A DNA stretch of 64,000 nt from assembly GCF_000271845.1 (NCBI RefSeq), contig NZ_JH719395.1:1527769-1591768 (forward strand), in the 5' to 3' direction. The notes under the pieces were generated by a model. It worked only from the letters and a program-made list of their open reading frames with translations, made no database searches and was not told where the DNA came from. The DNA is from Rhizobium leguminosarum bv. trifolii WSM2297. Its GTDB lineage: Bacteria > Pseudomonadota > Alphaproteobacteria > Rhizobiales > Rhizobiaceae. Both the position numbers and the translations under genes were made by a program. Numbering within the stretch: the stretch's first letter is position 1; every line of letters starts with the position of its first letter. Shown in pieces: positions 36,011 through 45,091 of this stretch.

Positions 36011-36045
36011 CGAAAAGCCTGCTTGAAGCGGGCTTTTCGCTTAAA
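36011..36045 (+). terminator. Probable Rho-independent terminator of the degP-type gene
   Basis: CGAAAAGCCTGC (36011-36022) and GCGGGCTTTTCG (36028-36039) form a 12-base stem with one mismatch and a 5-base loop, with TTTTCGCTT at its base. The only gene upstream on this strand is the protease. Confidence 0.65.
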
Positions 36046-36177
36046 ACCGCCGGTGTGGCCGCTGCGGTTTATCGCATCGGATTGGCGACGCCCTTTTCCC
36101 CCTCACCGCACTTCCTCGCCGGCCGCCATTGATAACGCCGCGGCGGGACCCATTTTTAGAGGCAGGAGATACGCATC

Positions 36178-36243
36178 ATGCGGTTCAACGGTGAAGCGAC
36201 CGCCAAAGAGCCATCGGCACTGAGTGAAAGCGGGCTCCCATAG
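36178..36243 (+). CDS. Putative 21-residue small ORF
   Basis: MRFNGEATAKEPSALSESGLP, starting ATG 36178 after GGCAGGAGATACGCATC, a strong ribosome binding site. It opens a run of small genes on the same strand. It may be a leader peptide or a truncated gene; no homologue is recognised. The rest of 35987-36348 shows no gene. Confidence 0.3.
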   Translation: MRFNGEATAKEPSALSESGLP

Positions 36244-36348
36244 ATCACCGGAGAGACGGATCGCCCATCTGCCGCACGGTTTGCGCCTGGCCGATGGGCC
36301 TGCGCCGGGGTTTCGCAGATGGCAGGCGCTCACCAAAGGATCAGCAAA

Positions 36349-36612
36349 ATGGCACTTACCTTTCCCAACAGAAGCCGCAGTTTCGACGAGGCGAGAAAAG
36401 GTGTCCGCTTTATCGGTTATGATGGTATGTTCGAGGTTCGATTTCTGGTCGAAGAAGCAGCACTTGGCAGTGCGATCAAGCAGGGTTCTTCCGAGGCCGC
36501 ATACCTCAATGCCTTCGATGCCGCGCGTTCTTCGATTCAGGAGGCCGCATCGAGAGCTTATCAGCATCGGCGCGGTAACAACTTGACGCTCAAGGCCGAA
36601 GACTTTCGCTGA
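36349..36612 (+). CDS. DUF1488-like small protein
   Basis: 87 residues beginning MALTFPNRSRSFDEARKGVRFIGYDGMFEVRFLVEEAAL, which matches the F-P-N-x-SRSYD...V-x-F-x-G-x-D start of DUF1488 proteins. C-terminal helix QEAASRAYQHRRGNNLTLKAEDF is also typical. ATG 36349 follows AAAGGATCAGCAAA. Function is unknown for this widespread rhizobial family. Confidence 0.8.
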   Translation: MALTFPNRSRSFDEARKGVRFIGYDGMFEVRFLVEEAALGSAIKQGSSEAAYLNAFDAARSSIQEAASRAYQHRRGNNLTLKAEDFR

Positions 36613-36680
36613 TCGCTGGAATGCGGCGAGCAGAGACGGCCATCGTCCTGCTGCTGCCGGATGAGACAGGGGGAAAGCAT

Positions 36681-37001
36681 ATGGGTTCCACACGATACCG
36701 CCCGAAAGACCTGAAGCTCGCCCGTTGCCATATCGTCGAGGCCGCGCACCGCATTACCCATCAGGAAATGATCATCAGGACACTCGAGCTCAAAGGCAGC
36801 CCGGCAGGACCGGCCTACGCGCTACTGGACAGGCTCTACGACAATCAAAGAAGGAAACTCGACCGCCTGAAGCTGATCGAAGCGATGCTCAGCGAAACCA
36901 TTGTGTTCACCGGCCTCCAGCCCCGCCATCCCTGCGGCAAGACCACCACGCATCTGCGCCTCGTTGCGGTAAACGGCGGGAACCCGGATCGCTTGCCTTA
37001 A
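36681..37001 (+). CDS. Conserved-looking hypothetical protein
   Basis: 106 residues from ATG 36681, preceded by GGGGGAAAGCAT. Sequence MGSTRYRPKDLKLARCHIVEAAHRITHQEMIIRTLELKGSP then a helical stretch LLDRLYDNQRRKLDRLKLIEAMLS. The N-terminal helices (HIVEA.HRI..QE.II..LE.KG) look like a short coiled-coil regulator. The final 20 residues are Pro/Gly rich. No known domain. Third in the small-gene run. Confidence 0.6.
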   Translation: MGSTRYRPKDLKLARCHIVEAAHRITHQEMIIRTLELKGSPAGPAYALLDRLYDNQRRKLDRLKLIEAMLSETIVFTGLQPRHPCGKTTTHLRLVAVNGGNPDRLP

Positions 37002-37289
37002 TCTGGAAAGCGAACTCCAAGCCGGCGCGACGATATTTCGGTCTCGCCGATTGGCATGGTATCGGCGAGGCAAGTGGTCTAAGGTGCAGGCTTCTGACTT
37101 GCCGCGCCGTATTCCTCGATTTGCAGGGCGGCGTCGCTGCACCATATATGGAACTCCAGATAGACACGGCTAAGCGCTGTCCGATACCAGCCTTCCCATA
37201 GGGGCGCGGATTGCTTGATGCATTTTACCAACGCGGCTGCCGAACCGGCATTGCGCGTTTAATGGGACGCGACACCCAAAGGGATTATA

Positions 37290-37526
37290 ATGAACCAGGC
37301 ACCTCAGAATGAAGCGCTTTTCAACATCACCGGACACTTCGTCGGGGAGTTGAAGGCCGTTCTTCACAGCGAGAGCATCGTCGAAGGCGCCGACTACGAA
37401 AACAGCGCCTTCGACGAAAAACGAAGGGCCGAAGGACTTCACCTGTTGCGCTTCCACGAGACCGGCACCGCGGCGCAGGCAACGCAGATCTGGGAAAAAC
37501 ATACGACCGCCAGATCTCATCGGTAA
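37290..37526 (+). CDS. Small hypothetical protein
   Basis: 78 residues: MNQAPQNEALFNITGHFVGELKAVLHSESIVEGADYEN..., ATG 37290 after AAGGGATTATA. No known domain. It may be a stress-related small protein because its neighbours (DUF1488, DUF3606) are often of that kind, which is inference only. The 288 bases before it hold no supported gene. Confidence 0.5.
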   Translation: MNQAPQNEALFNITGHFVGELKAVLHSESIVEGADYENSAFDEKRRAEGLHLLRFHETGTAAQATQIWEKHTTARSHR

Positions 37527-37679
37527 CAGGGAACGAAGCCAATTCGGGCTGACGTTGACGTGATGCGGCTCTCCTCGATGAGGATGCCGCTCGAAAACCG
37601 CTGACACATTTCGGCATCAAGCTGGCGCGTCCCGACAGGGCGCGACATTCAGCTCAACATTTCCATGAAAGGAAAAATC

Positions 37680-37847
37680 ATGACCAATGACAAACCGAAG
37701 AAGGCCGCCGGCACCGACGGACCCTATGATGTGATCTACTTCGCCAAGAAACACCGCATTTCCAACGAGGATGCCAAGGTCATCATCGAAAAATATGGTG
37801 CCAATCGCAAAGAGGCAGACAAGGCCGGCCGCCGCATCAGCGCCTGA
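37680..37847 (+). CDS. DUF3606 small protein
   Basis: 55 residues: MTNDKPKKAAGTDGPYDVIYFAKKHRISNEDAKVIIEKYGANRKEADKAGRRISA. The YxVxYFAKKHxIS..DA..II..YG.NR..AD spacing is the DUF3606 pattern. ATG 37680 follows GAAAGGAAAAATC. Function unknown. Confidence 0.75.
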   Translation: MTNDKPKKAAGTDGPYDVIYFAKKHRISNEDAKVIIEKYGANRKEADKAGRRISA

Positions 37848-38046
37848 AGCAGGCATCTCGGCGGACGAATTAACCCTACTGGCTTACCTTAATATCAGCA
37901 TGCGCTTGAATAGATCGAGCCCTATGCCATCGTATCTTCAGGAAAACATTTTGGTTCCTGAAGCAGTTCGTCCCCTGGCCGGCCTCTTAGCGGAGAGGCC
38001 GGCTTTCATGCAGAGGGACCGAGCAAGATCAAATGGAGGGTATGCG

Positions 38047-38253
38047 ATGAACAACGTCTTGGAATTTCGTGCCGAATGCCCGCATGTCGAAACTCTTCCC
38101 GACTGCCGGGAAGCGCTTGAATCGGCCGTGATGAAGATCGTCGGTGAGGCGGTCGGCAAGGGCTATCAGCCGGCGGAAGCCGCGATGGTGATTGCCGATA
38201 TCGCCGACGACTACATTCTCATGCTGTCGCGGCAGCCACGCCATCAGAGCTGA
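38047..38253 (+). CDS. Small hypothetical protein
   Basis: 68 residues: MNNVLEFRAECPHVETLPDCREALESAVMKIVGEAVGKGYQPAEAAMVIADIADDYILMLS... ATG 38047 after GGAGGGTATGCG. Amphipathic helices with Ala/Ile repeats in the C-terminal half. No known domain. Confidence 0.6.
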   Translation: MNNVLEFRAECPHVETLPDCREALESAVMKIVGEAVGKGYQPAEAAMVIADIADDYILMLSRQPRHQS

Positions 38254-38310
38254 TGCCGAAAAAAGTGCGCGCCGTTTTCGGACAACATCATGCTCCAGCT
38301 CGTTCATTGA

Positions 38311-38355
38311 GAACGGGATGATTTTAGGCCGGGTCGGCTTAAAATCATCCCGTTC
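38311..38355. terminator. Strong perfect hairpin, 16-base arms
   Basis: GAACGGGATGATTTTA (38311-38326) and its exact complement (38340-38355) with a 13-base loop containing GGCCGGGTCGGC. It lies 58 bases after the stop of the 38047-38253 gene. It lacks a T-run, but may end that transcript or belong to a dispersed repeat. Confidence 0.6.
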
Positions 38356-38688
38356 ACTTGGGCTTTGCCCCGCCCGCGCCCCGCGCGGGCGAGCCGCAGG
38401 TGCACACTCTGGTGCAAGCCGCCTGCATCATCGCAGGGATTAAGTGGACCGCACAGCATCTGCAGGGGTAGCAGCAGTGGTACAGGAGACGAGACCTGCT
38501 GCACGGTCCGTCGGCCACAACGCCGGTACCTGTCGGAAGTTCCAGCGGAAACGGGGCTGAAAATCACCCGCCTACGGGCACATCTGCTGGAGGAACAAGC
38601 GATAATTGTTCCTGTTATATTCCAATCGCTAGACTGGTATGACTCTCCCCCAGCGAAAATGAAATCTCCATCATATTGCCAGCAAAAA

Positions 38689-38707
38689 CCCCGCTAGAGC
38701 GGGGCTT
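38689..38707 (+). terminator. Weak Rho-independent terminator
   Basis: CCCCGC-TAGA-GCGGGG (38689-38704) preceded by AAAAA and followed by CTTT. The sequence is like stems that end small transcripts; the upstream transcript is not identified. Confidence 0.45.
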
Positions 38708-38865
38708 TCAGCGAATGAAGCGGCGTAAGCATGTTATCGTTCACCTCGGAAGCCCGCCGACGGGATTTCTGTCCCTGGTCCTGGCGGGCATTGCTCACTC
38801 CGCTCAATCTTTAAATCATCGCCGTAACGCGGCGTGAAGGGCTCGGCTTGACGCGTCGTCGCCCG

Positions 38866-39051
38866 CTACCGCCACCGCGGCTGGCGCGGCGAAGCGTTGG
38901 CCTGGATCTCGTGGAGCGGCGCATGGGACCCGAGAAGTTTCTTCAGCTTCTTCTCCTCGGCCGGACCGATCCCGAACTTGCGGCAATGTTCTGCAATATC
39001 ATGCTCCCGCGGACCGGGAATGCGAACCTGGCGATTGTTCATGCTCTTCAT
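38866..39051 (-). CDS. Small basic hypothetical protein
   Basis: 61 residues: MKSMNNRQVRIPGPREHDIAEHCRKFGIGPAEEKKLKKLLGSHAPLHEIQANASPRQPRWR. Start 39051 follows AGGAGGAAACAGTC, a near-perfect ribosome binding site. Rich in Lys, Arg and His. No known domain. Transcribed toward the small-gene cluster, opposite to it. Confidence 0.65.
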   Translation of the reverse strand: MKSMNNRQVRIPGPREHDIAEHCRKFGIGPAEEKKLKKLLGSHAPLHEIQANASPRQPRWR

Positions 39052-39455
39052 GACTGTTTCCTCCTGAAAGAAGAACCAGCACGATGCGGATTTGTTCGTT
39101 AGCAAAGTCTAAAATTTAAAGGGCTCGATTCACTCAGGACGCAAATAGAGCAGCGTCGGTTCCTGATCCGAGTCGATCGGATTGCCGTACTGCTGGCGCG
39201 ACCACCTGGCAGAGAAGGGTTGGCGCAGACATGGGCGCCCGGGCAGCGGAATGGCTGGTGCGACGAGCGGAATATCCTCAATACGACACTGTACCGGAAC
39301 CTAACCGCTCCCTCATTCGTTATATTAGCAGGAAAGCATGGGTGTTCCTCCTGTGCGATCCGTCTTTGTCAAACTGCCCCGCCCCGGCGGGGCTTTTTTT
39401 GGCTCCCGTGCCGCGGAAGCAAATGCAATGGTCAGCTTACAGCGAGCCTTTGCCT
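39052..39455. other. Intergenic region at the left edge of the prophage remnant
   Basis: Holds a clear Rho-independent terminator for the + strand at 39376-39400 but no + gene upstream of it. Short frames on both strands lack ribosome binding sites. A small RNA ending at 39400 is possible. Confidence 0.4.
39376..39400 (+). terminator. Rho-independent terminator without an obvious upstream gene
   Basis: GCCCCGC-CCCG-GCGGGGC (39376-39393) followed by seven T (39394-39400). Seven-base perfect GC stem, 4-base loop: the strongest intrinsic terminator in the window. Confidence 0.8.
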
Positions 39456-39806
39456 CTATTTTCCGACAAACCACCCGGCAGCAGACGCCCCAAATTTGGT
39501 GATGATGAAGGTGAGCGCGGAGGCCCCGATCCCGACGATCCCGAGCGCGCCCAGCCCCATAAGCTTCCACCGGCGGACGTCATCCGTCACCGGCCGCATT
39601 TCCGAAATATCCTCCTGCACCGCGGAGACAGTGCCTTCGACCTTGCCAACGCGATCGACGAGCAGATCGAGCCGGCCATGCATCTGCGACCGGCTGTTGT
39701 CGGATTTGATTTCCGATTGCCGGAAAGCATCCCTGAGATTGCGGACCTCTGCGAGCAGTTCCCCCATCTGCTGATGCAGCCGGGGGTCGAAGTCAGACGT
39801 GTTCAT
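39456..39806 (-). CDS. DUF1515-type phage-associated membrane protein
   Basis: 116 residues: soluble helical part QQMGELLAEVRNLRDAF and RLDLLVDRVGKVEGTVSAVQEDI, then a C-terminal transmembrane helix LMGLGALGIVGIGASALTFIITKF. This coiled-coil plus one membrane helix is typical of DUF1515 and holin-accessory proteins in rhizobial prophages. Leftmost gene of the prophage remnant. Confidence 0.7.
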   Translation of the reverse strand: MNTSDFDPRLHQQMGELLAEVRNLRDAFRQSEIKSDNSRSQMHGRLDLLVDRVGKVEGTVSAVQEDISEMRPVTDDVRRWKLMGLGALGIVGIGASALTFIITKFGASAAGWFVGK

Positions 39807-39817
39807 GCTGGGTGCCT

Positions 39818-40576
39818 CTAGGTTACGAATTTCGTTTTTTCGGACTGGGCGATGCCAGCCACGATGCGGTCAATCATAACGGGCTGCGGGTGCACCATGG
39901 ACGCAGGCGTGTTTTCCCCGATCGACGCGGCCGGGCGGACGAGCGTTCCCATGGCATCACAACCGCGCCCGTGCCTTGATATGTGATCACATTGCCGGAG
40001 ATGCCGGCGATGACCTGTGTGCTGAGGCGCGCGACGCCATCGAGGCCGGAATAGAGATTGATGGTCTGCTCTGCTCGAAGGAAGCTCGCATCCGCCACGG
40101 TGATGGCGTTGTAGGTCGCAACGCCGTCCGTGCCGGCCTGGACTGTCAGCGTCGTGCTTGGCAATTCCAGCATACCGGGCCAGCAGCCGCCGCGTGAGGG
40201 CGACACCCAGGCTGAGTAAGTATCGATCGCCGCGTCGCAGCAGGACGATGTACGCGCCATGATCCGACCAGCCGGGCGGAACCCGGCTGCCGATGGCTGC
40301 GGGCTGTTCGCGGCCCTGCATCTCCGGCGTCTGCCGTGCCGCATTTGCCGCGGGCGCCTGCCCTGCCTTTGCCGCTGCTGCGGGCTGCTCCTGCCCCTTG
40401 GCGACGAAGCGGCCGTTTTCGCCGTCGCGCGGCTGGGCCGTGAGGTCGTCCGGCCCATTGCCTTCGACGGTGTCGATCGCCGCCTTCAGGCTGTCGCGGA
40501 TACTCACTGGCTTGTCGTCGAACGCACCAAAATCTTCGCTGCCGTTGTCGGCCTCGTTCAGGTCTTCCATATCCAT
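39818..40576 (-). pseudogene. Decayed phage genes: scaffold-like N-terminus joined to a fragment of another gene
   Basis: The first part (MDMEDLNEADNGSEDFGAFD ... QPRDGENGRFVAKGQ) is like the acidic N-terminus of phage scaffold or head proteins. After PPGW about residue 100 the frame becomes Arg/His-rich noise, while another minus frame reads LPSTTLTVQAGTDGVATYNA and QTINLYSGLDGVARLSTQV, a clear beta-rich phage protein piece. So a deletion joined two genes and frames were lost. The capsid gene expected here is missing. Confidence 0.65.
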
Positions 40577-40612
40577 TGGGAAAGTTTCCTATTTCGGGGA
40601 TTGATGCCCGGT

Positions 40613-40924
40613 TCAGGCGTTGTATTCGGCGTGTACCCGCCGCAATTCATTGCGGATCGCCGTTCGATCCGTCTTCGGCTTCTCGATCGGCTGCGGCTTT
40701 TCATTGCCGATTTCTTCCACGCCGGCCGCGCGGTACTCTGAACGCAACTTGGCTTTCGAGGTGTAATGCCGGCCGTCATGCATCGACTGGATATCGATGC
40801 TGTCGCTGACGAAATGCGGCGCCGGCAGATCCGACTGCGCCGGGTTTTGCGCCGGCAGGCAATACTGCGGCCATTGGTCGAGCTGGTGCCAGCCGCCGCA
40901 GACGCGGCAATAGCGTTCTCTCAT
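40613..40924 (-). CDS. Phage-associated hypothetical protein with CxxC
   Basis: 103 residues from ATG 40924 after GGGAGAAAAGC. The N-terminal RERYCRVCGGWHQLDQWPQYC shows Cys and His residues typical of a small zinc-binding site. The C-terminal half is charged and includes RTAIRNELRRVHAEYNA. It lies between the portal pseudogene and the scaffold-like fragment, so probably a phage structural accessory. Confidence 0.6.
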   Translation of the reverse strand: MRERYCRVCGGWHQLDQWPQYCLPAQNPAQSDLPAPHFVSDSIDIQSMHDGRHYTSKAKLRSEYRAAGVEEIGNEKPQPIEKPKTDRTAIRNELRRVHAEYNA

Positions 40925-40941
40925 GCTTTTCTCCCGCACGC

Positions 40942-43066
40942 TTATTGGTAGAGGGACTGCGCGGCGCGCATCCGGTCGATCGCCTGCGCCGCCATTTCGC
41001 CGCGCGCCTGCTCGATCGTGGCGCGATGCTCGATCTCAGCCTCGGCGACGCCGAGCTCGGCCTTGCGCTGTTCCGCACCCGCCTTCACCTCGGCCGTCTT
41101 CAGCTTGATCATCTCGCCGGGTGCCGGCTGCGACTCCGGTTTCGGGGCGCTGGCCGCCTGGGAAAGCTGGGCGCCCACCTGCTCCAGCGTGCTCTCCAGC
41201 TGACGGCCGGCCCTGAAGCCGCGGGCGGCAAAGAGCAGCGTCTCGACCATCACGGGCACCAGCATCGGGCTCTGCTGCGCCATCGCGCCGGCCTGCTGCA
41301 TGAAGCCGCCGACCATCTGCACGAATTCCATGCGGCGCTGCTTTTCGGCATCCTCGTCGGGCTCGATCGTCGAATCCGTTTCGATATCGATCTGGAAGCC
41401 GCGAATGCTGTCGTTGCGCAGCAGCTGCACCACCTCGTCGATCGAAGGCGAGAGGATCATCTGCTGCAGCTGCGGCGGCATTTCGGGCGGCGCCATTTCG
41501 GGGGCCGGCTGGCCGATCTGCTGGGCCCGCATGGCCGCCTGCTGCGCCGCCATCTGCATCTGCTGCACCTGCATCTGCACCTGCTGCTTCTCAGCCATTG
41601 TCGGCAGCTTGATGCCGCTCACCAGCATCAGCGTTTCCGGCTGGAACTGGTCACAGATGATTTCGCCGGCAAGGCGGATGATGTCGCGGGCAAAACGCGC
41701 CAGCTCGGCCTGGCGGTCGCGGATGCGGATCGAGCCCCATTGGCTCTTGATCCGCTGCGCCGTCGCCGTCTCCGAGGCCTGGGTGTCGCCGCGGACGATG
41801 TCGGAGATGCCGGTGATCTGGTAGACATCCTCGATCAGCTGCTTGCGCGCCGCCATGCAGGCAACGATCACCTTCTGCACCTCGTCGATCGGCAGCGTCA
41901 CGATCGCTTTCGAGCCGCCCTTGTCGGTGAAGGCAGCCCATTCCGGGATCGGCACCATGACCATATCGTTTTCCGGCCGCATCGCCTTTTCGATCGCCGG
42001 CGAAATCGCGCCGTCGCCGGAGGGATAGAAGATCTTCAGCCGCAGTTGATCGGTCAGCTTGTTGATGCGCTTGGTCAGCAGATCGATCTCGTCGCATTGC
42101 TGCTGGTAATAGACATAGTCGGGAACCGGGATCAGCGAGCTCGTCGACATCGTGCGATAGGCCGGGCGCGGGCACGGCCAGAAATGGTTGAGATCAAGCG
42201 GCGGCTCCGAGACTTCGAGCGCCGCCGGCGAACCGTCGGCGATCCAGACGGTATAGTTCTCGCTCTTGCACCAGATCTCCCAGATATGGGTCTTGCCTTC
42301 GTTTTCGGCCCGCTCCGCCTGGCTGGCGCCCTTTTTACCGGCAGCACCTTCTGCCGCGCGCGATGTCATCGCCTCGCGGCCGAAGCGCTTCTCCATCTCT
42401 TCGTCGGTCATCGGCACGCGCCGCGCCACCCAGGTGACGTCCTTCCAGCGGCGGGCCGGCGAATGCAGGAAATCCGACCAGTGGACATAGTCGATGCAGA
42501 CACGCTCGTCGGCGATCACCTCCGGCTGAGGGCCGCCGATGGCGCCCATCTCGCCGATGACACCGCCGGGCATGCCCTCGCCAACACTTTGCCCAGCCGG
42601 CGGGCTGGAGGGTTCGACGCCCATGTCGAGCGGCTCGAAATCGGCCTCATAACGCAGCCACACGGTACCGAGGGCACAGAGCAGGAAATCGTCGCGCACC
42701 GCCCGCATGATGGAATCGATATCGGCTTCATCGCCCGTATAGGCGAGATTGCGTTCGACGACCTCCGAAGCGATGCGCGCCACCGGCTGGGCATCCTTGA
42801 AGCGGCGCTCGACCACCGGCTGCGGCACACGGGCATAGACGGCCGGCTGCATCACCGAGGTGTTGGCCCAGAGCATCGGAAAGGCGCTTGGCCGCGCTCG
42901 TCTGGTCGGACTGCTGGTCGAGATAGATCTTCTCGATCTTGACGCAGCGGTCGTGCCAGGATTTGAAATAGCGCTGGGCGCGCTCGAGTTCCTGCTGCCA
43001 ACGGGCGCCGACCTTTGCCGGGTCCCACCGCTCTCCACCCTCTGACGCCGTTATCTCGTCTTCCAT
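40942..43066 (-). pseudogene. Phage portal protein, frameshifted
   Basis: About 700 residues if rejoined. The first piece, from ATG 43066, reads MEDEITASEGGERWDPAKVGARWQQELERAQRYFKSWH ... DQTSAAKR, and the main part follows in another frame from FPMLWANTSVMQPAVYARVPQPVVERRFKDAQPVARIASEVVERNL. The shift is near 42887-42893 (AAGCGCCTTTCCG, one base extra or two missing). A GxRG-type portal body and Gln/Met-rich C-terminal coil (QQVQMQVQQMQM) follow. Its ATG overlaps the terminase stop (TGATG). Confidence 0.75.
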
Positions 43067-44637
43067 CAAACACGCTCGCTATGTCTAGGGGTGGAATCGG
43101 CAAATTCGTTGAATGTCATCGTCTGGAATGTCGGCAGCGGCTTACGTTCGGGCCGCAGAGGCTCGGGCGCCAGTCCGGTGAAAATGATCGCCAGACCGCC
43201 GAAAGCATCCGCACCATGCGAAGCCCAGTTGTGCAGCGGCTCGTCGCGAAAAACGCTCAGATCCTCGTCCCAGTCCTTGCGGTAGTTCCTGAGGCACTTG
43301 ATGCCCTCGGTGCAGCCGGCCTGGTCGAACTCGACGCTCGCCAGGATGCGCCGCGTGGCGTTGATGCGGTCGTGCACATAGGCGCGCTCGACCTTGCGGA
43401 CCGTGCCGAGGCCGCGGGCCCTCACCTCTTTCAGCATGATTTCGATGCGGGTCATGCCGCCGCGCGTCCATTCCCGCACCTTGATGTCATGCGGCATGTT
43501 GTGGACGCCGTAGACATAACCATGCTCGCCGCTGCGCCGCTCCAGCTCGTCGAGCATGCCGTCCATGCCGGTGCCGGTATGCTCGAAATAACCGATCATC
43601 CGGACCCGGCCGGGCAGCACCTGAAACAGCCAGACGCTGTTGGCATCGTCCATGCCGATGTCGGAGATGGTGTGGACCGGATAACCCTCGACATGCGGGA
43701 AAACCCCGATGCGCTCTTCGGCATCGGCCACCGCCATCTGGTCGGCGTAATAGGCACCGTCGACGCTTGCCTCGAAAGCTTCGGCAGGCGTCGAGGGATA
43801 TTCACGCTTCATGTCGCCGAGCTGGGTTTCGGCCTTCTTGACGTACCAGGCCCTCTGCCGGTCCGTCAGGGTGATCCCCTGTTCGCCGAGCTGGCGGAAA
43901 TATTTGACGAAAGCATCGCTGATGATGACGCCTTCGGGCGCGATCGCATATTGCGGCTCCTTCCACCACGGGAAGAAATGAAACTTGAAGTCCATTTCGG
44001 TCAGCTTTGCTGCCTGGCGCTCCTTGACCTGGGCATCCTCGCAGAGCGCGTAGAAATGCCCCTCCTGGCCTTCCGCCGTGCTTTCGACGAAGACCAGCTG
44101 GCCGGCCTGCACCGTATTCAAGGCGCCGGTCCGGACTTCCCTCGCCTTCTCCGGATATTTGGCGCACAGCTTTCCATATTCGGAGATATGCAGATATTGC
44201 AGCGTTCCCGATCTCAGCGACGTCCCGACACGAATGCTCGAATTGTTGGCAAGCAGCAATTCGGTCTGATTGCCTCTGACGACGGGCACGGCATTGCGGA
44301 TACCATCCGGCAGATTGTCGTAGGGGTATTTCACCTTGTCCCGGAAGATCGTCTGCACGTCGCCGAGCGTATGGGCGATGGTGCCGGCGCGGATATCCCG
44401 GTTGAAGACGCAGGCATCGAGCATGAATATCTGGATGAAGGTCGTCAGCCCCAACTGGCGGGCTTTCAGCAGCACATTCAGATAATGCATCTGCTCGAAG
44501 AACGTCATCTGCGTCCAGTTCATCTCGAACCTGACGCGCCGGCCGGCTTTGTCGGTGATCCAATAGAGGTTGTTCAGCCGCCAGCGCCAGTCGGAAAACT
44601 GGTCAACCGCCGTTTGGAAGTCCGCGCGTCTTGCCAT
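43066..44637 (-). CDS. Phage terminase large subunit
   Basis: 523 residues. Terminase layout with an N-terminal ATPase, where LLKARQLGLTTFIQIFMLDACVF occupies the Walker A-like position, and LVFVESTAEGQEGHFY around the Walker B/Glu region. The C-terminal RNase H-like nuclease has DIGMDDANSVWLF. DNA packaging motor that cuts and translocates phage DNA. Start 44637 follows GGATGATATCA; ATG 44646 is possible. Intact frame, unlike the portal gene. Confidence 0.87.
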   Translation of the reverse strand: MARRADFQTAVDQFSDWRWRLNNLYWITDKAGRRVRFEMNWTQMTFFEQMHYLNVLLKARQLGLTTFIQIFMLDACVFNRDIRAGTIAHTLGDVQTIFRDKVKYPYDNLPDGIRNAVPVVRGNQTELLLANNSSIRVGTSLRSGTLQYLHISEYGKLCAKYPEKAREVRTGALNTVQAGQLVFVESTAEGQEGHFYALCEDAQVKERQAAKLTEMDFKFHFFPWWKEPQYAIAPEGVIISDAFVKYFRQLGEQGITLTDRQRAWYVKKAETQLGDMKREYPSTPAEAFEASVDGAYYADQMAVADAEERIGVFPHVEGYPVHTISDIGMDDANSVWLFQVLPGRVRMIGYFEHTGTGMDGMLDELERRSGEHGYVYGVHNMPHDIKVREWTRGGMTRIEIMLKEVRARGLGTVRKVERAYVHDRINATRRILASVEFDQAGCTEGIKCLRNYRKDWDEDLSVFRDEPLHNWASHGADAFGGLAIIFTGLAPEPLRPERKPLPTFQTMTFNEFADSTPRHSERV

Positions 44638-45073
44638 TGATATCATCCAGCAGCTGCGAGACTTCGCCGGTCACGCCATGTTCGAGCTCGACCTTGGCGC
44701 CGTATTTCCTAGGCTTCAACTTCTCGGCCACCCACTGACGGGTGGCGATGCGCAGCTGCGACCGCCGGATCGCCTCGCCATTCTCCTGCCAGCCGGTGGT
44801 CTCGCCGGCGGCGTTCTTCTTTTCGATCCAGTCATTGCTGCGGTCGTCGGCGATCTCGACCATCTCATCGACGAAGCCGTCGGCCAGGATCTCGCGGGCC
44901 AGCGCATAGCGCGCCCGAAACGCCGCCTTGCCGTCATCGGCAAGCCAGGAGAGCACCGTCGATTTCGCCGGCATATCCTCATCCCGGCAGATCGACCGCA
45001 GGCTTTCCCTGTCGGCAATGCGCTCGCAGATCGTCTCGGCCAGCGCCTGGGTGAACTTGGTCGGTCTGCCCAT
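44603..45073 (-). CDS. Phage terminase small subunit
   Basis: 156 residues: MGRPTKFTQALAETICERIADRESLRSICRDEDMPAKSTVLSWLADDGKAAFRARYALARE. The Terminase_5-type N-terminal helix-turn-helix recognises packaging DNA; VAEKLKPRKYGAKVELEH at the C-terminus is the common ending. It overlaps the large subunit by about 35 bases, the standard packaging operon order. Confidence 0.88.
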   Translation of the reverse strand: MGRPTKFTQALAETICERIADRESLRSICRDEDMPAKSTVLSWLADDGKAAFRARYALAREILADGFVDEMVEIADDRSNDWIEKKNAAGETTGWQENGEAIRRSQLRIATRQWVAEKLKPRKYGAKVELEHGVTGEVSQLLDDINGKTRGLPNGG

Positions 45074-45091
45074 CGGGTCCGCTTCTGAAGC

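Larger units (their letters stand above)
38254..38865. other. Gene-free region with hairpins
   Basis: Contains a long perfect hairpin (38311-38355) and a weak terminator-like stem (38689-38707). No open frame in it has both a ribosome binding site and protein-like composition. It separates the small-gene run from the prophage remnant and may include an ancient attachment junction. Confidence 0.4.

Noticed and set aside
39117..39240. Minus-strand frame reading QPFSARWSRQQYGNPIDSDQ before a stop
   Set aside because: Looks like a possible gene end, but no start or longer frame supports it.
39231..39821. 196-codon plus frame over the DUF1515 gene
   Set aside because: No ribosome binding site; overlaps a real gene and crosses the terminator.
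40945..42942. 665-codon plus frame opposite the portal gene
   Set aside because: Leu/Arg/His-rich shadow; portal motifs are on the other strand.
43015..44640. 541-codon plus frame opposite terminase
   Set aside because: Shadow of the intact terminase large subunit.
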